DNA from: Microlunatus soli
GTDB lineage: Bacteria > Actinomycetota > Actinomycetes > Propionibacteriales > Propionibacteriaceae
Reading direction: 5' to 3'
DNA: 64,000 nt
NCBI RefSeq assembly: GCF_900105385.1
Contig: NZ_LT629772.1
Span: 2,976,001-3,040,000 of the forward strand
The position numbers and the translations under genes were made by a program. The notes beneath the pieces were generated by a model. The model was not told where the DNA came from. It worked only from the letters and a program-made list of their open reading frames with translations, and did no database searches. Below are positions 15,741 through 24,902 of this stretch, piece by piece; positions within the stretch are counted from its first letter, which is position 1; each line of letters starts with the position of its first letter.

Positions 15741-16460
15741 ATGACGCGCTACGTCGATCAGGACCTGCACGGTGCGGAGTTCCGCGAGTGCGACCTGACC
15801 GGGGCACGTCTGATCGGCGTGGTGATGCAGGATGCGGTGATCGACGGGCTGGTGTCCAACCTGGTGGTGAACGGTGTCGAGGTCACCTCCTATGTCGAGG
15901 CCGAGCTCGACCGGCGGCATCCTGTCCGGGCGCTGATCCGTTCCGAGGATCCAGCCGATCTCCGCGACGCGTCGCGCCAGCTTCACGCTGCCTGGGCCGC
16001 CACGACCGATCGGATACGCCAGCGGCCCGGCATCGAGAATCGCACCGTGAACGACGAATGGTCGGCCGCGCAGACCATGCGCCATCTGGTCTTTGTCCAT
16101 GACTCGTGGTTCCGCCGCTGCTGCCTGGGGTCGACCGAGCCGTTCACCCCGATCGGCATCGGACCGAACGTCGAGCCCTACCGCGAGGCGAACGGGATCG
16201 ACCTGTCGCTGGAACCGACGATCGACCGGATCGCGACGGTGCGGGCGAGGCAGACGAAGGAGCTGCACGTCTGGCTCGACCAGGTGACGCCCGCGCAACT
16301 GGCGGCTCGAGCGCCGGTGCCCGATGACGATGTCTGGCCGCCCTACGCCCGAGGCCGCTCGGTCCGGCAGTGCCTCGGCACGGTGCTCAACGAGACCTTC
16401 GAGCACCATCGCTTCTGCGTCCGCGACCTCGACCTGATCGAGGCGCAGGATGCTCGCTGA
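15741..16460 (+). CDS. DinB-like protein with an N-terminal pentapeptide-like segment
   Basis: 239 residues. The first 35 residues read as a short pentapeptide-repeat-like strip ('LHGAEFRECDLTGARLIGV'). From ~80 onward the chain resembles the DinB/YfiT four-helix metalloenzyme fold, with 'EWSAAQTMRHLVFVHDSWFRR' and 'NETFEHHRFCVRDLDL' supplying candidate metal-ligand His residues. Many such actinobacterial proteins are thiol-dependent hydrolases or transferases; the substrate is unknown. ATG 15741 was chosen over 15732 because TAGCAT at 15728-15733 ends 7 nt before it, which fits a leaderless transcript. Confidence 0.8.
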   Translation: MTRYVDQDLHGAEFRECDLTGARLIGVVMQDAVIDGLVSNLVVNGVEVTSYVEAELDRRHPVRALIRSEDPADLRDASRQLHAAWAATTDRIRQRPGIENRTVNDEWSAAQTMRHLVFVHDSWFRRCCLGSTEPFTPIGIGPNVEPYREANGIDLSLEPTIDRIATVRARQTKELHVWLDQVTPAQLAARAPVPDDDVWPPYARGRSVRQCLGTVLNETFEHHRFCVRDLDLIEAQDAR

Positions 16461-16578
16461 CGGACACGGCATCGAGCGCGATCCGCGTATCCACACGACG
16501 CCTTTCACGCCCGGCTCACTCCTCCGGGGCGGAAATCGACGCTCCAGGTCGAGCCGGTCGTCATTCTGGTCGTCCGGC

Positions 16579-17568
16579 TCACTCGACCGGCCGCCCGCTG
16601 ACCTCGTCGTCGGTGAACCCGTTGATCTTGCTCGGTGCGAGCTGCCAGAGGATCTGCTCGATGCCGCCGTCGGACACCGTGAGCACCACCATCGCCGCCA
16701 CTGCACCGTCCCGTCGTAGCAGTGCCGCGGGACCGCCGTTGGCTTCGACGTAGTCGACCGTGACGCCGGGCCAGAAGCGTGGCGCGAACGCCCGCAGGAA
16801 CCTGGCCACTGTCGTAGCACCGGACACCGGAATCGGCGCGACACCGCGGACCCGGGTGCCGCCGCCGTCGGAGTAGCTGACCACGTCGGCGCGGAACAGC
16901 CGCTCCAGCTCCGGCAGGTCACCGGTGCGCGCCGCGGTGATGAAGGATTCCAGCAGTCGCCGGTGTTGTCCGGCGTCGACCGGCCGATGTCGTTGTTCGG
17001 CCAGTCGCTTCCGGGCCCGACTGACCAACTGGCGGGCCGCGACCTCGGAGGTCTGGACGATCTCGGCGATCTGCTCGTACGGGTAGTCGAAGGCTTCCCG
17101 CAGGACGTAGCCGGCGCGCTCGGTCGGGGTGAGCTTCTCCATCAGCAGCAGCAACGCCGCATCCAGCGCTGCTGTTCGCTCCGCGCCCAGCTGCGGGTCG
17201 GCGGAGGTGTCGACCGGTTCGGGCAGCCAGGGCCCGACGTAGCTCTCGCGTCGGGCGCGTGCAGTCGTCAGCGTGTTGATCGCCAGCCGGGTGATGGCTG
17301 TCGCCAGGTAGGCCGGCGGGTTGCGGACGGCGGACCGGTCGGTGGCCTGCCAGCGGATCCAGACCTCCTGCACCAGGTCCTCGGCGTCGGCGACGCTTCC
17401 GGTCATTCGGTAGGCGATCCCGAACAGCCGTGGCCGGACTTCGGCGAAGACGGCGTCGGCATCAGGTCGGTCCAGCCCGTTGGGCCGGTCGGCCGACGGG
17501 GAGACAGCACCCCCGGACGCCTCGTCCTCGGATAGCCCGTCAACACCCGTCGCGCTGGTCTCCGGCAT
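16579..17568 (-). CDS. ECF sigma factor, SigJ type with C-terminal SnoaL-like domain
   Basis: 329 residues, longer than a minimal ECF factor. Sigma region 2 lies at ~42-105 ('FAEVRPRLFGIAYRMTGSVADAEDLVQEVWIRW'). Region 4 is at ~145-205 ('LTPTERAGYVLREAFDYPYEQIAEIVQTSEVAARQLVSRARKRL'). The C-terminal ~115 residues form a SnoaL/NTF2-like domain, as in SigJ (ECF41), where that domain modulates activity in place of a separate anti-sigma factor. No DUF4180 or carboxymuconolactone partner gene is adjacent. The ATG at 17568 is supported by AAGGA about 9 nt upstream. Confidence 0.92.
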   Translation of the reverse strand: MPETSATGVDGLSEDEASGGAVSPSADRPNGLDRPDADAVFAEVRPRLFGIAYRMTGSVADAEDLVQEVWIRWQATDRSAVRNPPAYLATAITRLAINTLTTARARRESYVGPWLPEPVDTSADPQLGAERTAALDAALLLLMEKLTPTERAGYVLREAFDYPYEQIAEIVQTSEVAARQLVSRARKRLAEQRHRPVDAGQHRRLLESFITAARTGDLPELERLFRADVVSYSDGGGTRVRGVAPIPVSGATTVARFLRAFAPRFWPGVTVDYVEANGGPAALLRRDGAVAAMVVLTVSDGGIEQILWQLAPSKINGFTDDEVSGRPVE

Positions 17569-17800
17569 CGCCGAGATCCTTTCTGGCCGTCCCTGGGCAC
17601 TCTGACAAACCCTATCCGGCACTGCGATCGCCGGGCCTGCGAACCCGCGACGTCCGGCAGCCGAGTGCCCGTCGACACCAAGAGGCAGCAGGCCGATGTC
17701 CTCCGTGGCGCGGAGCCGCGGCTCATCCGTACGGCGGAGGCGATCGACCCACACCTTGCCTAGGCTGGACGGAATGTCGTCGACGAGGTAGGTGTCCGCT

Positions 17801-19612
17801 GTGCTCCGGAACGTGTTCCGTTGGTTGGCCGTCTTGGTCGTCGGTGTCGCGCTGTCGATCGCGATCTCGCCCACTGCCCGGGCCGACAGCAGCGACGACG
17901 ACTCGATCACCCGTTACGACGTCCGCGGGACGCTGCGGACCGACGGGTCGCTCGACGTCACGCTGGACTTCGATTTCGATTTCGGGTCCGATGAGGGCCA
18001 CGGCCCCTACCTGGTGCTGCCGGAACGGATGGCGATCGAGGGCGACCGGGATCACTGGCGATCGCTGCCGATCAGTGAGATCACGGCATCGAGCAAGAAT
18101 GCTCCGGCCCAGACCGACATCGAACGCGAAGGCGGTGCGGTACTGATCAAGATCGGCGATCCCGATGTCGAGGTGAAGGGCACCCAGACCTATCACGTCA
18201 CGTACACGATCGGTGGTGTCGTCAACCCGAAGGCCACCGGCAGCGGCCTGGACGAGCTGAGCTGGAACGCGGTCGGTGATCAATGGGAGATCCCGCTGTC
18301 CGACGTCAGTGTCACGATCACCACGCCTGCCGAGATCGAACGGGTCGGCTGCTTCACCGGGTCGGACTACGGCACGCCGTGCCGGGAGCAACCGACGAAG
18401 TCGGGTCGGTCGGCGACCTTCGCCCCCGGCGTCGATCTCGAGCCGGGCGACGGGCTGCAGGTCGTCGCGGGAATGCCGGCCGGCAGTTTCCCCGGAGTAC
18501 AACCGATCCTGACCGAGCGGTACACCGCCGCCCGGGTGTTCGGGCTCAATCCGGTGTCCGGTGGCGTCGGTGTTGCGGTGCTGGCCGCGGGCGCGATCCT
18601 TGCCGTCCGGCTGGTTCGTCGGATCGGCGGTGATCTACGGTTCGCCGGCATTGCACCCGGGCAACAGCCGGCGGCCGGTGAGACCGCCTCGATCGAACGT
18701 GACCGGGCGCATCCGGTGGCGGTGCAGTTCCACCCACCGCAGGGGGTGACGCCGGGACAGATCGGCGTCCTGACCGATGCCACGGCGGACCAGAAGGATG
18801 TCACCGCGACGGTGATCGATCTGGCCACCCGCGGCTATCTGCGGATCGAGGAGACCGGCGAGGACGCCGACGACTGGCAGCTGGTCGCCACGGACAAGGC
18901 CCGGGATGGCCTCCGGCCCTACGAGTCCCGGCTGCTCGCCGACATCTTCGCCAAGGACACGGTGGTCAACCTGAAGCGGGGCGGCATCGTCAAGGCGTCA
19001 GGCAAGTGTCAGCAGGCGCTGTACCGCGAGGTCACCGACGAGTTGGGCTGGTACCGCGGCAATCCGAGCACGGTCCGCAGCCGCTGGATCCTGGCCGGCG
19101 TCGGGATCCTGGTGATCGGGATCGTCCTGATCTTCGCTCTCGGCTTCACCCTGCGTCTCGGGTTCGTCGGCCTCGGCGTTGCCCTCCTGGGCGTCCTGGT
19201 GGCGATCATGGCGATCTGGGCGCCCGGGCGGACCGCGGTCGGCACCGCCGTTCATGATCAGGCGCTGGGATTCAAGGAGTATCTGAAGACCGCCGAGGCC
19301 GATCAGATCAAGTTCGAGGAGGGGGTCGACATCTTCTCCCGCTATCTGCCGTACGCGATGATCTGGGGGTTGGCCGAGCGATGGACCAAGATCTTCGCCG
19401 AGCTGGCCCGCCGCGGTGTCGACGTGCCCACACCGAACTGGTACGTCGGCGCCGCGGTCTGGTCCTTCTCCGGGTCGGGTGATTCGCCGTTCGTGGACGC
19501 GATCAACGGCTTTGATTCCGCTGCCACCACGGCGATGACCGCATCGTCCAGTGGTGGATCCGGCTTCAGCGGCGGTGGCGGTGTCGGTGGCGGTGGTGGC
19601 GGCGGCTGGTGA
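17801..19612 (+). CDS. DUF2207 family membrane protein
   Basis: About 603 residues. A signal peptide ('FRWLAVLVVGVALSIAISPTARA') precedes an extracytoplasmic beta-rich DUF2207 domain (~35-225). A helix follows ('GGVGVAVLAAGAILAVRLV'), then a cytoplasmic part, two helices at ~430-470, and a low-complexity Ser/Gly tail 'GFSGGGGVGGGGGGGW'. This architecture is common in actinobacterial DUF2207 proteins, whose role is unknown. GTG 17801 is preferred over GTG 17792 because AGGTAGG sits 8 nt before the former and is too close to the latter. The gene is divergent from the sigma factor. Confidence 0.88.
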   Translation: MLRNVFRWLAVLVVGVALSIAISPTARADSSDDDSITRYDVRGTLRTDGSLDVTLDFDFDFGSDEGHGPYLVLPERMAIEGDRDHWRSLPISEITASSKNAPAQTDIEREGGAVLIKIGDPDVEVKGTQTYHVTYTIGGVVNPKATGSGLDELSWNAVGDQWEIPLSDVSVTITTPAEIERVGCFTGSDYGTPCREQPTKSGRSATFAPGVDLEPGDGLQVVAGMPAGSFPGVQPILTERYTAARVFGLNPVSGGVGVAVLAAGAILAVRLVRRIGGDLRFAGIAPGQQPAAGETASIERDRAHPVAVQFHPPQGVTPGQIGVLTDATADQKDVTATVIDLATRGYLRIEETGEDADDWQLVATDKARDGLRPYESRLLADIFAKDTVVNLKRGGIVKASGKCQQALYREVTDELGWYRGNPSTVRSRWILAGVGILVIGIVLIFALGFTLRLGFVGLGVALLGVLVAIMAIWAPGRTAVGTAVHDQALGFKEYLKTAEADQIKFEEGVDIFSRYLPYAMIWGLAERWTKIFAELARRGVDVPTPNWYVGAAVWSFSGSGDSPFVDAINGFDSAATTAMTASSSGGSGFSGGGGVGGGGGGGW

Positions 19613-19654
19613 GACCAGCGCGCTGGGGAACCACTGCTGCGACCCTCGGCAGCT

Positions 19655-21070
19655 TCAGCCGCGACGGACGGTCAGGGTCTGCACCTTCGGCGGGTTGGTC
19701 GGGGTCAGCCGGATCTCACACCGCAGCGAGCCGTGGCGGCCCGGAACCGTCCACGCCAGCTGGGCCGGGGTCCTGCTCACCGGCGCCGAGTCGATCAACG
19801 CCAACGCCTCGTCGTCCGGCGCGACCTCGGCGACCAGGTCGGCGATCGCCGACGCCCGTCGGGACAGTGCCTCGTCAAGATCGACATTGTCGGCGAACAG
19901 GGCCTCGGCCGCGGCATCGTCCCAGCGCCGCAACAGCTGCTCGACCGCGTCCCGCGCTGCGATCGTCTCCGGCCACAGGCCGGGCTCGGCGTCCGGGCGA
20001 AGGGTTTCGTCCAAGATCAACTGCAGAGCTCGGGTGACCGGTGCGATCGGTGCGGCGTAGCGCGCATTCTCGAACGCCAGTACGCCGATCCCCGACTCCG
20101 GATGCCAGCGCATGTGGGAGCCGAAGCCGGGGTAGCCCCCGGAGTGGGCGGCGATCGTGCCGTGCCTGCCGTTGTCCTCGATCACCAGGCCCATCCCGTA
20201 GGACTGTGGATCGACAGCACCGGAGGGGATCGTCGTCTGCGGCGTCTGCATCAGCCGCCGGCTGAGTCGACCCAATGGCTGATCATGATCGTCGAGCTCG
20301 GTGAACCCCTCGGTCAGCCAGCCGATCCATTGCGACAGTCCGCGTGCGGTGGCGAACACGCCACCGATCGGTGAGAAAGCACCAGGTGCTGAGAAGTCCT
20401 GCGACTCCCACTCGTCGTCGACCTTCACGAATCCGGTTGCCAACCCGTCGGTGCCCTCGACGCCCGTGTCGTAGCCGACCCCGGACAGTCCGAGGGGCTT
20501 GATCAGTTCCTCGGTCACCACGTCGACGTAGCCCCTGCCGGTCACGCGTTCGATCACCGCACCGAGCAGAGCAAAACCGAGATTGGAGTACTCGTACTGC
20601 CGACCCGGCCGCCCACTGAATCGGATGCCGTCGGCGATGATCGCGGCAAAGGCCTCAGCGGACAAGGATTCCTGGCGATCGGCCCAGGGATCGTCGGTGG
20701 GCAGTCCGGCGGCCATCGAGACCAACTGCCGCAGGGTCGGCGCCGCGGACGGCGCTCCGTCCGGGCCGATCATCGGCCCGACCTTGACCAGCGTGTCGAT
20801 CGGATCGTCCAGACCGACCAGGCCGCGTTCCACCATGATCAGCAGCGCCGCTGCGGTGAAGCTCTTGGTGCAGGAGGCGATCCGGAAGGCGGTGTCGGCG
20901 GTCGGCGGCCGACCGTCGCCTCGGTCGCCGAGCCCGTCGGCGTAGATGATCCCGGATCGATCGAAGACCGCGTAGACGCTGCCCGGCGCCCGACCCTGTT
21001 CGATCCGCTCGGTGAACAGTTCCCGGACGGCGCTGCGGGTCAGTGAGACCCGGTCGTTGAAGTAGCCCAC
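19655..21070 (-). CDS. Serine beta-lactamase-family hydrolase (class C/esterase-like)
   Basis: 471 residues. The penicillin-binding fold motifs are present: S66-C-T-K69 in 'RIASCTKSFTAAAL', the Y-S-N motif in 'QYEYSNLGFALLG', and 'HSGGYPGFGS' in place of KTG. There is no signal peptide, so it is probably a cytoplasmic esterase or peptidase rather than a resistance enzyme. Because its nearest downstream neighbours are a peptide importer and a D-aminopeptidase, a D-peptidase role is possible, but this is inference. A C-terminal ~110-residue extension follows the catalytic domain. Confidence 0.88.
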   Translation of the reverse strand: MGYFNDRVSLTRSAVRELFTERIEQGRAPGSVYAVFDRSGIIYADGLGDRGDGRPPTADTAFRIASCTKSFTAAALLIMVERGLVGLDDPIDTLVKVGPMIGPDGAPSAAPTLRQLVSMAAGLPTDDPWADRQESLSAEAFAAIIADGIRFSGRPGRQYEYSNLGFALLGAVIERVTGRGYVDVVTEELIKPLGLSGVGYDTGVEGTDGLATGFVKVDDEWESQDFSAPGAFSPIGGVFATARGLSQWIGWLTEGFTELDDHDQPLGRLSRRLMQTPQTTIPSGAVDPQSYGMGLVIEDNGRHGTIAAHSGGYPGFGSHMRWHPESGIGVLAFENARYAAPIAPVTRALQLILDETLRPDAEPGLWPETIAARDAVEQLLRRWDDAAAEALFADNVDLDEALSRRASAIADLVAEVAPDDEALALIDSAPVSRTPAQLAWTVPGRHGSLRCEIRLTPTNPPKVQTLTVRRG

Positions 21071-21127
21071 AGCCCTACCGTAGATGATCTTGCGACCGGC
21101 CCGGTTCCTTCCCGGCGGGAGTCCGGT

Positions 21128-21973
21128 TCAGCGGCTGTAGTCGTCTCCGAGGGCGGTGGTGCGGCGGCCGTCCAGTCGCGGCACCGCTGACAGCAGCCTG
21201 CGGGTGTAGTCGTCCTGCGGGTCGGCGAACAGGTCGGCTGCCGGACGGTCCTCGACGATCACTCCCTGATAGATCACCGCGACCCGATCGCACAACGACC
21301 GGACGACCGCAAGATCATGCGCGATGAACAGAATGGTCAACCCGAGCTCGGTCCGCAGATCGTCCAGCAGGTTGACGATGCCCGCCTGCACCGAGACGTC
21401 CAGCGCCGCCACCGCCTCGTCGGCGATCAACAACCGGGGGTTGACGGCCAGCGCCCGCGCGATCGCCACGCGCTGCCGCTGCCCACCCGACATCCCCGAC
21501 GGCCGGGAATCCAGCAGCCGGGACGGCAGCTGGACCAGTTCCAGCAGTTCGGCCGACCGGGTCCGCAACTGCCGACGGTCGACGATCCGATGGACGCCGA
21601 GCACCTCACCGAGGGTCTGCCGGATCGTCATCCGCGGGTCGAGCGAGGCGTACGGGTCCTGGAAGACCAGCTGGATGGCCCTCCGGTCGACGGTCCGACG
21701 ACGCGGGCCCAGGACCCGCCCGTCGAAGCGCACCTCACCGCCGTCGTAGCCCTGCAGGCCGCAGACCACCCGGGCCAGGGTCGACTTGCCCGATCCCGAC
21801 TCGCCGACCAGGCCGACCACTTCGCCGTCGTCGACCCGCAGCGATACCCGGTCCAGTGCGTGCACGGTCTGCGCGTGCCGACCGTGCCCGGTCCGGAAGG
21901 TCTGGCTGAGGTCGGTCAGTTCGAGCAGCGGTGCTCGTCCGGCACCGGCGCCGGGCTGGTCCGACAGCGTCAT
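21128..21973 (-). CDS. Dipeptide/oligopeptide ABC importer ATPase, DppF/OppF type
   Basis: 281 residues. It has Walker A 'GESGSGKST', a Q-loop 'LVFQDPYASLDPRMTI', the signature '[15 protein letters not shown]' and Walker B 'LLIADEAVAALDVSVQ'. The usual Asp-Glu-Pro of Walker B is Asp-Glu-Ala here, a mild deviation. It is the last gene of the six-gene peptide uptake operon and overlaps the preceding ATPase gene by ATGA. It powers the DppB-DppC permease together with the other ATPase. GAGGTG about 5 nt upstream supports ATG 21973. Confidence 0.93.
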   Translation of the reverse strand: MTLSDQPGAGAGRAPLLELTDLSQTFRTGHGRHAQTVHALDRVSLRVDDGEVVGLVGESGSGKSTLARVVCGLQGYDGGEVRFDGRVLGPRRRTVDRRAIQLVFQDPYASLDPRMTIRQTLGEVLGVHRIVDRRQLRTRSAELLELVQLPSRLLDSRPSGMSGGQRQRVAIARALAVNPRLLIADEAVAALDVSVQAGIVNLLDDLRTELGLTILFIAHDLAVVRSLCDRVAVIYQGVIVEDRPAADLFADPQDDYTRRLLSAVPRLDGRRTTALGDDYSR

Positions 21974-23019
21974 GACGGCACCTCGACTTCGCTTCCCAGC
22001 AAGGGATGCAGGCAGGCGACCAGTCGCCCGGCGGCGATCGGCTCGACCGGTACGTCGGTCTGTCGACACTCCTCCGTCGCCCGCGGACATCGATCATGGA
22101 ACGGGCAGCCGGCGGGCCGGTCGGCCAGCGCCGGCGCCGCTCCTGGGATGGCCTCCAGCCGTCGCACCGGGCCGTCGATCTGTGGCGTGGCCGCCAGCAG
22201 CGCGCCGGTGTAGGGATGAGCCGGATGCTCGAACACCGACTGCAGGTGCTGCCCGTCCTCCATCACCCTGCCGGCGTAGAGCACGCTGATCGTGTCGCAC
22301 AGCTGTGCCACCACCGCGAGATCATGGGTGACGTACAGCAGCGCGGCACCGAGCTCGTCGCGGAGATGGGCGAACAGCCGCAGGATCTGGTCCTGGATGG
22401 TGACGTCCAACGCCGTCGTCGGTTCGTCGCAGAGGATCAGCTCCGGCTCGCAGGAGACCCCGGCGGCGATCATCACCCGCTGCCGCAGGCCGCCGGACAG
22501 CTCGTGCGGATAGGCGTTCGCCCGGCGGCCCGGATCCGGGACGCCGACCAGCTCCAACAACCGGACGGCCTGCTCCCGCGCGGCCCGTCGGGAAAGCCCT
22601 CGATGCTCGCGCAGACCGTCGGCGACCTGGTCGCCGACGCGCAGCACCGGGTTCAGCGCGACGGCCGGCTCCTGGAAGATCATCGTGATGCCGGTACCGC
22701 GGATCTGCTGCTGCCAGCGTCCGCCGTCGGCGAGCAGATCCCTTCCCTGGAACAGGATCTGTCCCCCGGTCACCGTCACGTTGGTCGGCAGCAGGCCCAT
22801 GATCGCGCGCAGCGTCAGGCTCTTGCCGGATCCGGATTCGCCGACCAGGCCGCGGGCCTCGCCGGCCGCCACGGTGAAGGAGACCCGGTCCACCGCGAGT
22901 TCGCGGCGGTCCCCCAGATCGACCGCGACCGACAGATCGATCACCTCCAGCAGCGGATCTCCGACTGGGGCGGCCAGCGGTCCGTCGACAAGCTGCGGAC
23001 CTCGGTCATGCGCGGTCAT
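21970..23019 (-). CDS. Dipeptide/oligopeptide ABC importer ATPase, DppD/OppD type
   Basis: 349 residues. It contains Walker A 'GESGSGKSL', a Q-loop '[17 protein letters not shown]', the signature '[15 protein letters not shown]' and Walker B '[16 protein letters not shown]'. The C-terminal oligopeptide-transporter extension carries '[14 protein letters not shown]' (~310-325), which ligates an iron-sulfur cluster in DppD-type ATPases. The frame stays open far upstream, but ATG 23019, with its 4-nt overlap with the permease stop, is the true start. Confidence 0.95.
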   Translation of the reverse strand: MTAHDRGPQLVDGPLAAPVGDPLLEVIDLSVAVDLGDRRELAVDRVSFTVAAGEARGLVGESGSGKSLTLRAIMGLLPTNVTVTGGQILFQGRDLLADGGRWQQQIRGTGITMIFQEPAVALNPVLRVGDQVADGLREHRGLSRRAAREQAVRLLELVGVPDPGRRANAYPHELSGGLRQRVMIAAGVSCEPELILCDEPTTALDVTIQDQILRLFAHLRDELGAALLYVTHDLAVVAQLCDTISVLYAGRVMEDGQHLQSVFEHPAHPYTGALLAATPQIDGPVRRLEAIPGAAPALADRPAGCPFHDRCPRATEECRQTDVPVEPIAAGRLVACLHPLLGSEVEVPS

Positions 23020-23948
23020 CGGTTGATCCTCAGTCGATGCGCCAGACCGTCGCCGAGCAGTGACAGCCCGAGGCTGCTGAGCACGGTCGCCGCGGCGGGT
23101 ACCAGGGTCAGGCTGTAATAGCCGGCGGCGAGGAACTGCTGCCCGTCCGACATCATCCGTCCCCAGTCCGGCGTCGGCGGGGTGATGCCGAGGCCGAAGT
23201 AACTGAGCGTCACGATCACTCCGATGTTCATCACGATGTCGCTCATCGCGTACACGATCGCCTGGGTGACCACGTTGGGGATCAGGTGCCGGAAGACGAT
23301 CCTCGGCCCGCCGATGCCGCCGGCCCGACAGGCCTGGATGAATTCCCGGTCCCGCAGCACCAGCGCCTCGGCCCGGACGATCCGAGCATAGGCGACCCAG
23401 CTGACGATACTGATCGCGATGAAGATGCTGGTCTTGCCGCTGCCCAGCACGAACACCAGCGTGATCACCAGGACGTAGAACGGGAACGCCGACACGATGT
23501 CGGCGATCCGCATCAGGATCGCATCGAGCCAGCCGCCGACGTAGCCACTGATGGTGCCGACGATGACACCGATCACGAACGGCACCAGCACCGCGATGGT
23601 GGCGATCGCCAGGTCCTGCCGGGCGCCGTACAGCAGCCGGGACCAGACGTCCCGTCCGAGATTGTCGGTGCCCAGCAGATGCTTGCCGGAGAAGGGCTGC
23701 AGTGCCGCGCTCGGGTCCGGTTGCGCCGGGTCGTAGGAGGTCAGCAGCGGCGCGAACACGGCGGCGCCGACCATGATCACCATGATCAGCAACCCGATCC
23801 ACATCCCGAGGCCGCCGCCGCGCAGGAACCGTGGGGTCCACAGCCGAAGCGGTGACACTCCGACCTCGGCAACGGTCGGCTGCGCGACGCCGGCGGCGGC
23901 CGACGCCGGTTCCAGCGTGTCCAGCGGCCGCTGTTCCGGTGCCGTCAT
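23016..23948 (-). CDS. Dipeptide ABC importer permease, DppC type
   Basis: 310 residues. An N-terminal OppC_N segment with one helix ('[21 protein letters not shown]') is followed by a five-helix permease domain. The cytoplasmic EAA loop reads '[23 protein letters not shown]'. The motif '[18 protein letters not shown]' near residue 95 is typical of DppC. It forms a heterodimer with the DppB-type permease and overlaps both neighbours by 4 nt. Confidence 0.94.
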   Translation of the reverse strand: MTAPEQRPLDTLEPASAAAGVAQPTVAEVGVSPLRLWTPRFLRGGGLGMWIGLLIMVIMVGAAVFAPLLTSYDPAQPDPSAALQPFSGKHLLGTDNLGRDVWSRLLYGARQDLAIATIAVLVPFVIGVIVGTISGYVGGWLDAILMRIADIVSAFPFYVLVITLVFVLGSGKTSIFIAISIVSWVAYARIVRAEALVLRDREFIQACRAGGIGGPRIVFRHLIPNVVTQAIVYAMSDIVMNIGVIVTLSYFGLGITPPTPDWGRMMSDGQQFLAAGYYSLTLVPAAATVLSSLGLSLLGDGLAHRLRINR

Positions 23949-24877
23949 GACAGCCTCACCCGCGGGTCGAGCAACGCGTACACCAGGTCGGTCGCCAGGT
24001 AGACCAGGACGACCAAGATCGCGAACACCAGGGTGCAGGCCTGGACCACCGGATAGTCCCGATTCAGGATCCCGGTCATCAGCATCGATCCCATCCCGGG
24101 CAGCGCGAAGACCTGCTCGGTGACCAGGGCTCCGCCGGCCAGGCCTCCCACCTGGATGCCGAGGATGCTGACCCCGGAGATGCTGCTGTTGCGCAGCACG
24201 TAGCTGATCATCAGCCGCTTGCGGCCAAGCCCCTTGGACCGGCCGAAGGCGACGAACTCGCTGGACAACACCTCGGTCATCGATGCCCGCATGCTGCGCA
24301 CCAGCAACGGTGCCAGGGCGATGCCGAGGGTGATCGCCGGCAGGATCAACGCATACAGCTTCGTCAGCGGAGTGTCGCCGTAGCCGCCGGCCGGGAAGAG
24401 CCGGATCCGCAGCCCGAGCAGGACGATCAGCATGCTGCCGATGAAGAACGACGGCATCCCCTGCACGACCGCGTTGAAGATCCGCACGAACTGCGCCGGC
24501 ACACCGGGCCGGGTGGCCGCCAGCATCGCCAGTGGCACCGAGATCAGTACGCCGGCGACGGCGCCGAGGACCATCAGCGACAGGGTCACCGGCAGTCGGA
24601 CCGCGAACAGTTGCACGATCGGTGTCCGGAAGTAGACCGAGTCACCGAGTTGGCCGGTGACCGTCTCCCCGAGGAACCGCAGATACTGCTTGCCCAGGCT
24701 CTGGTCCAGTCCCCATTGGTGCCGCAGCGCTGCGATCGCCTGCGGGGTGGCTTTGTCGCCCAGGAACGTGAGCACCGGGTCGCCCGGCGTCAGGTGCATC
24801 AGGATGAACGCGATGGTGATCACGCCGTAGATCACCACCAACAGCAGCAGCAGCCGCCTGCCCAGATACCGTGCCAC
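23945..24877 (-). CDS. Dipeptide ABC importer permease, DppB type
   Basis: 310 residues with six membrane helices. The N-terminal signature 'RYLGRRLLLLLVVIYGVITIAFILMHLTPGDPV' is followed by an EAA loop 'FVAFGRSKGLGRKRLMISYVLRNS'. It lies 25 nt downstream of the substrate-binding protein gene and overlaps the DppC-type gene by 4 nt, so the operon order is binding protein, B, C, D, F. Confidence 0.94.
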   Translation of the reverse strand: MARYLGRRLLLLLVVIYGVITIAFILMHLTPGDPVLTFLGDKATPQAIAALRHQWGLDQSLGKQYLRFLGETVTGQLGDSVYFRTPIVQLFAVRLPVTLSLMVLGAVAGVLISVPLAMLAATRPGVPAQFVRIFNAVVQGMPSFFIGSMLIVLLGLRIRLFPAGGYGDTPLTKLYALILPAITLGIALAPLLVRSMRASMTEVLSSEFVAFGRSKGLGRKRLMISYVLRNSSISGVSILGIQVGGLAGGALVTEQVFALPGMGSMLMTGILNRDYPVVQACTLVFAILVVLVYLATDLVYALLDPRVRLS

Positions 24878-24902
24878 CAGATGGCCCTCTCCGCCCGACG
24901 GG

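Noticed and set aside
23020-23841. Open frame continuing about 270 codons upstream of the DppD-type ATPase gene
   Set aside because: It runs antisense-free through the DppC permease gene in another frame and has no family features. The ATGA overlap and family alignment place the true start at 23019.
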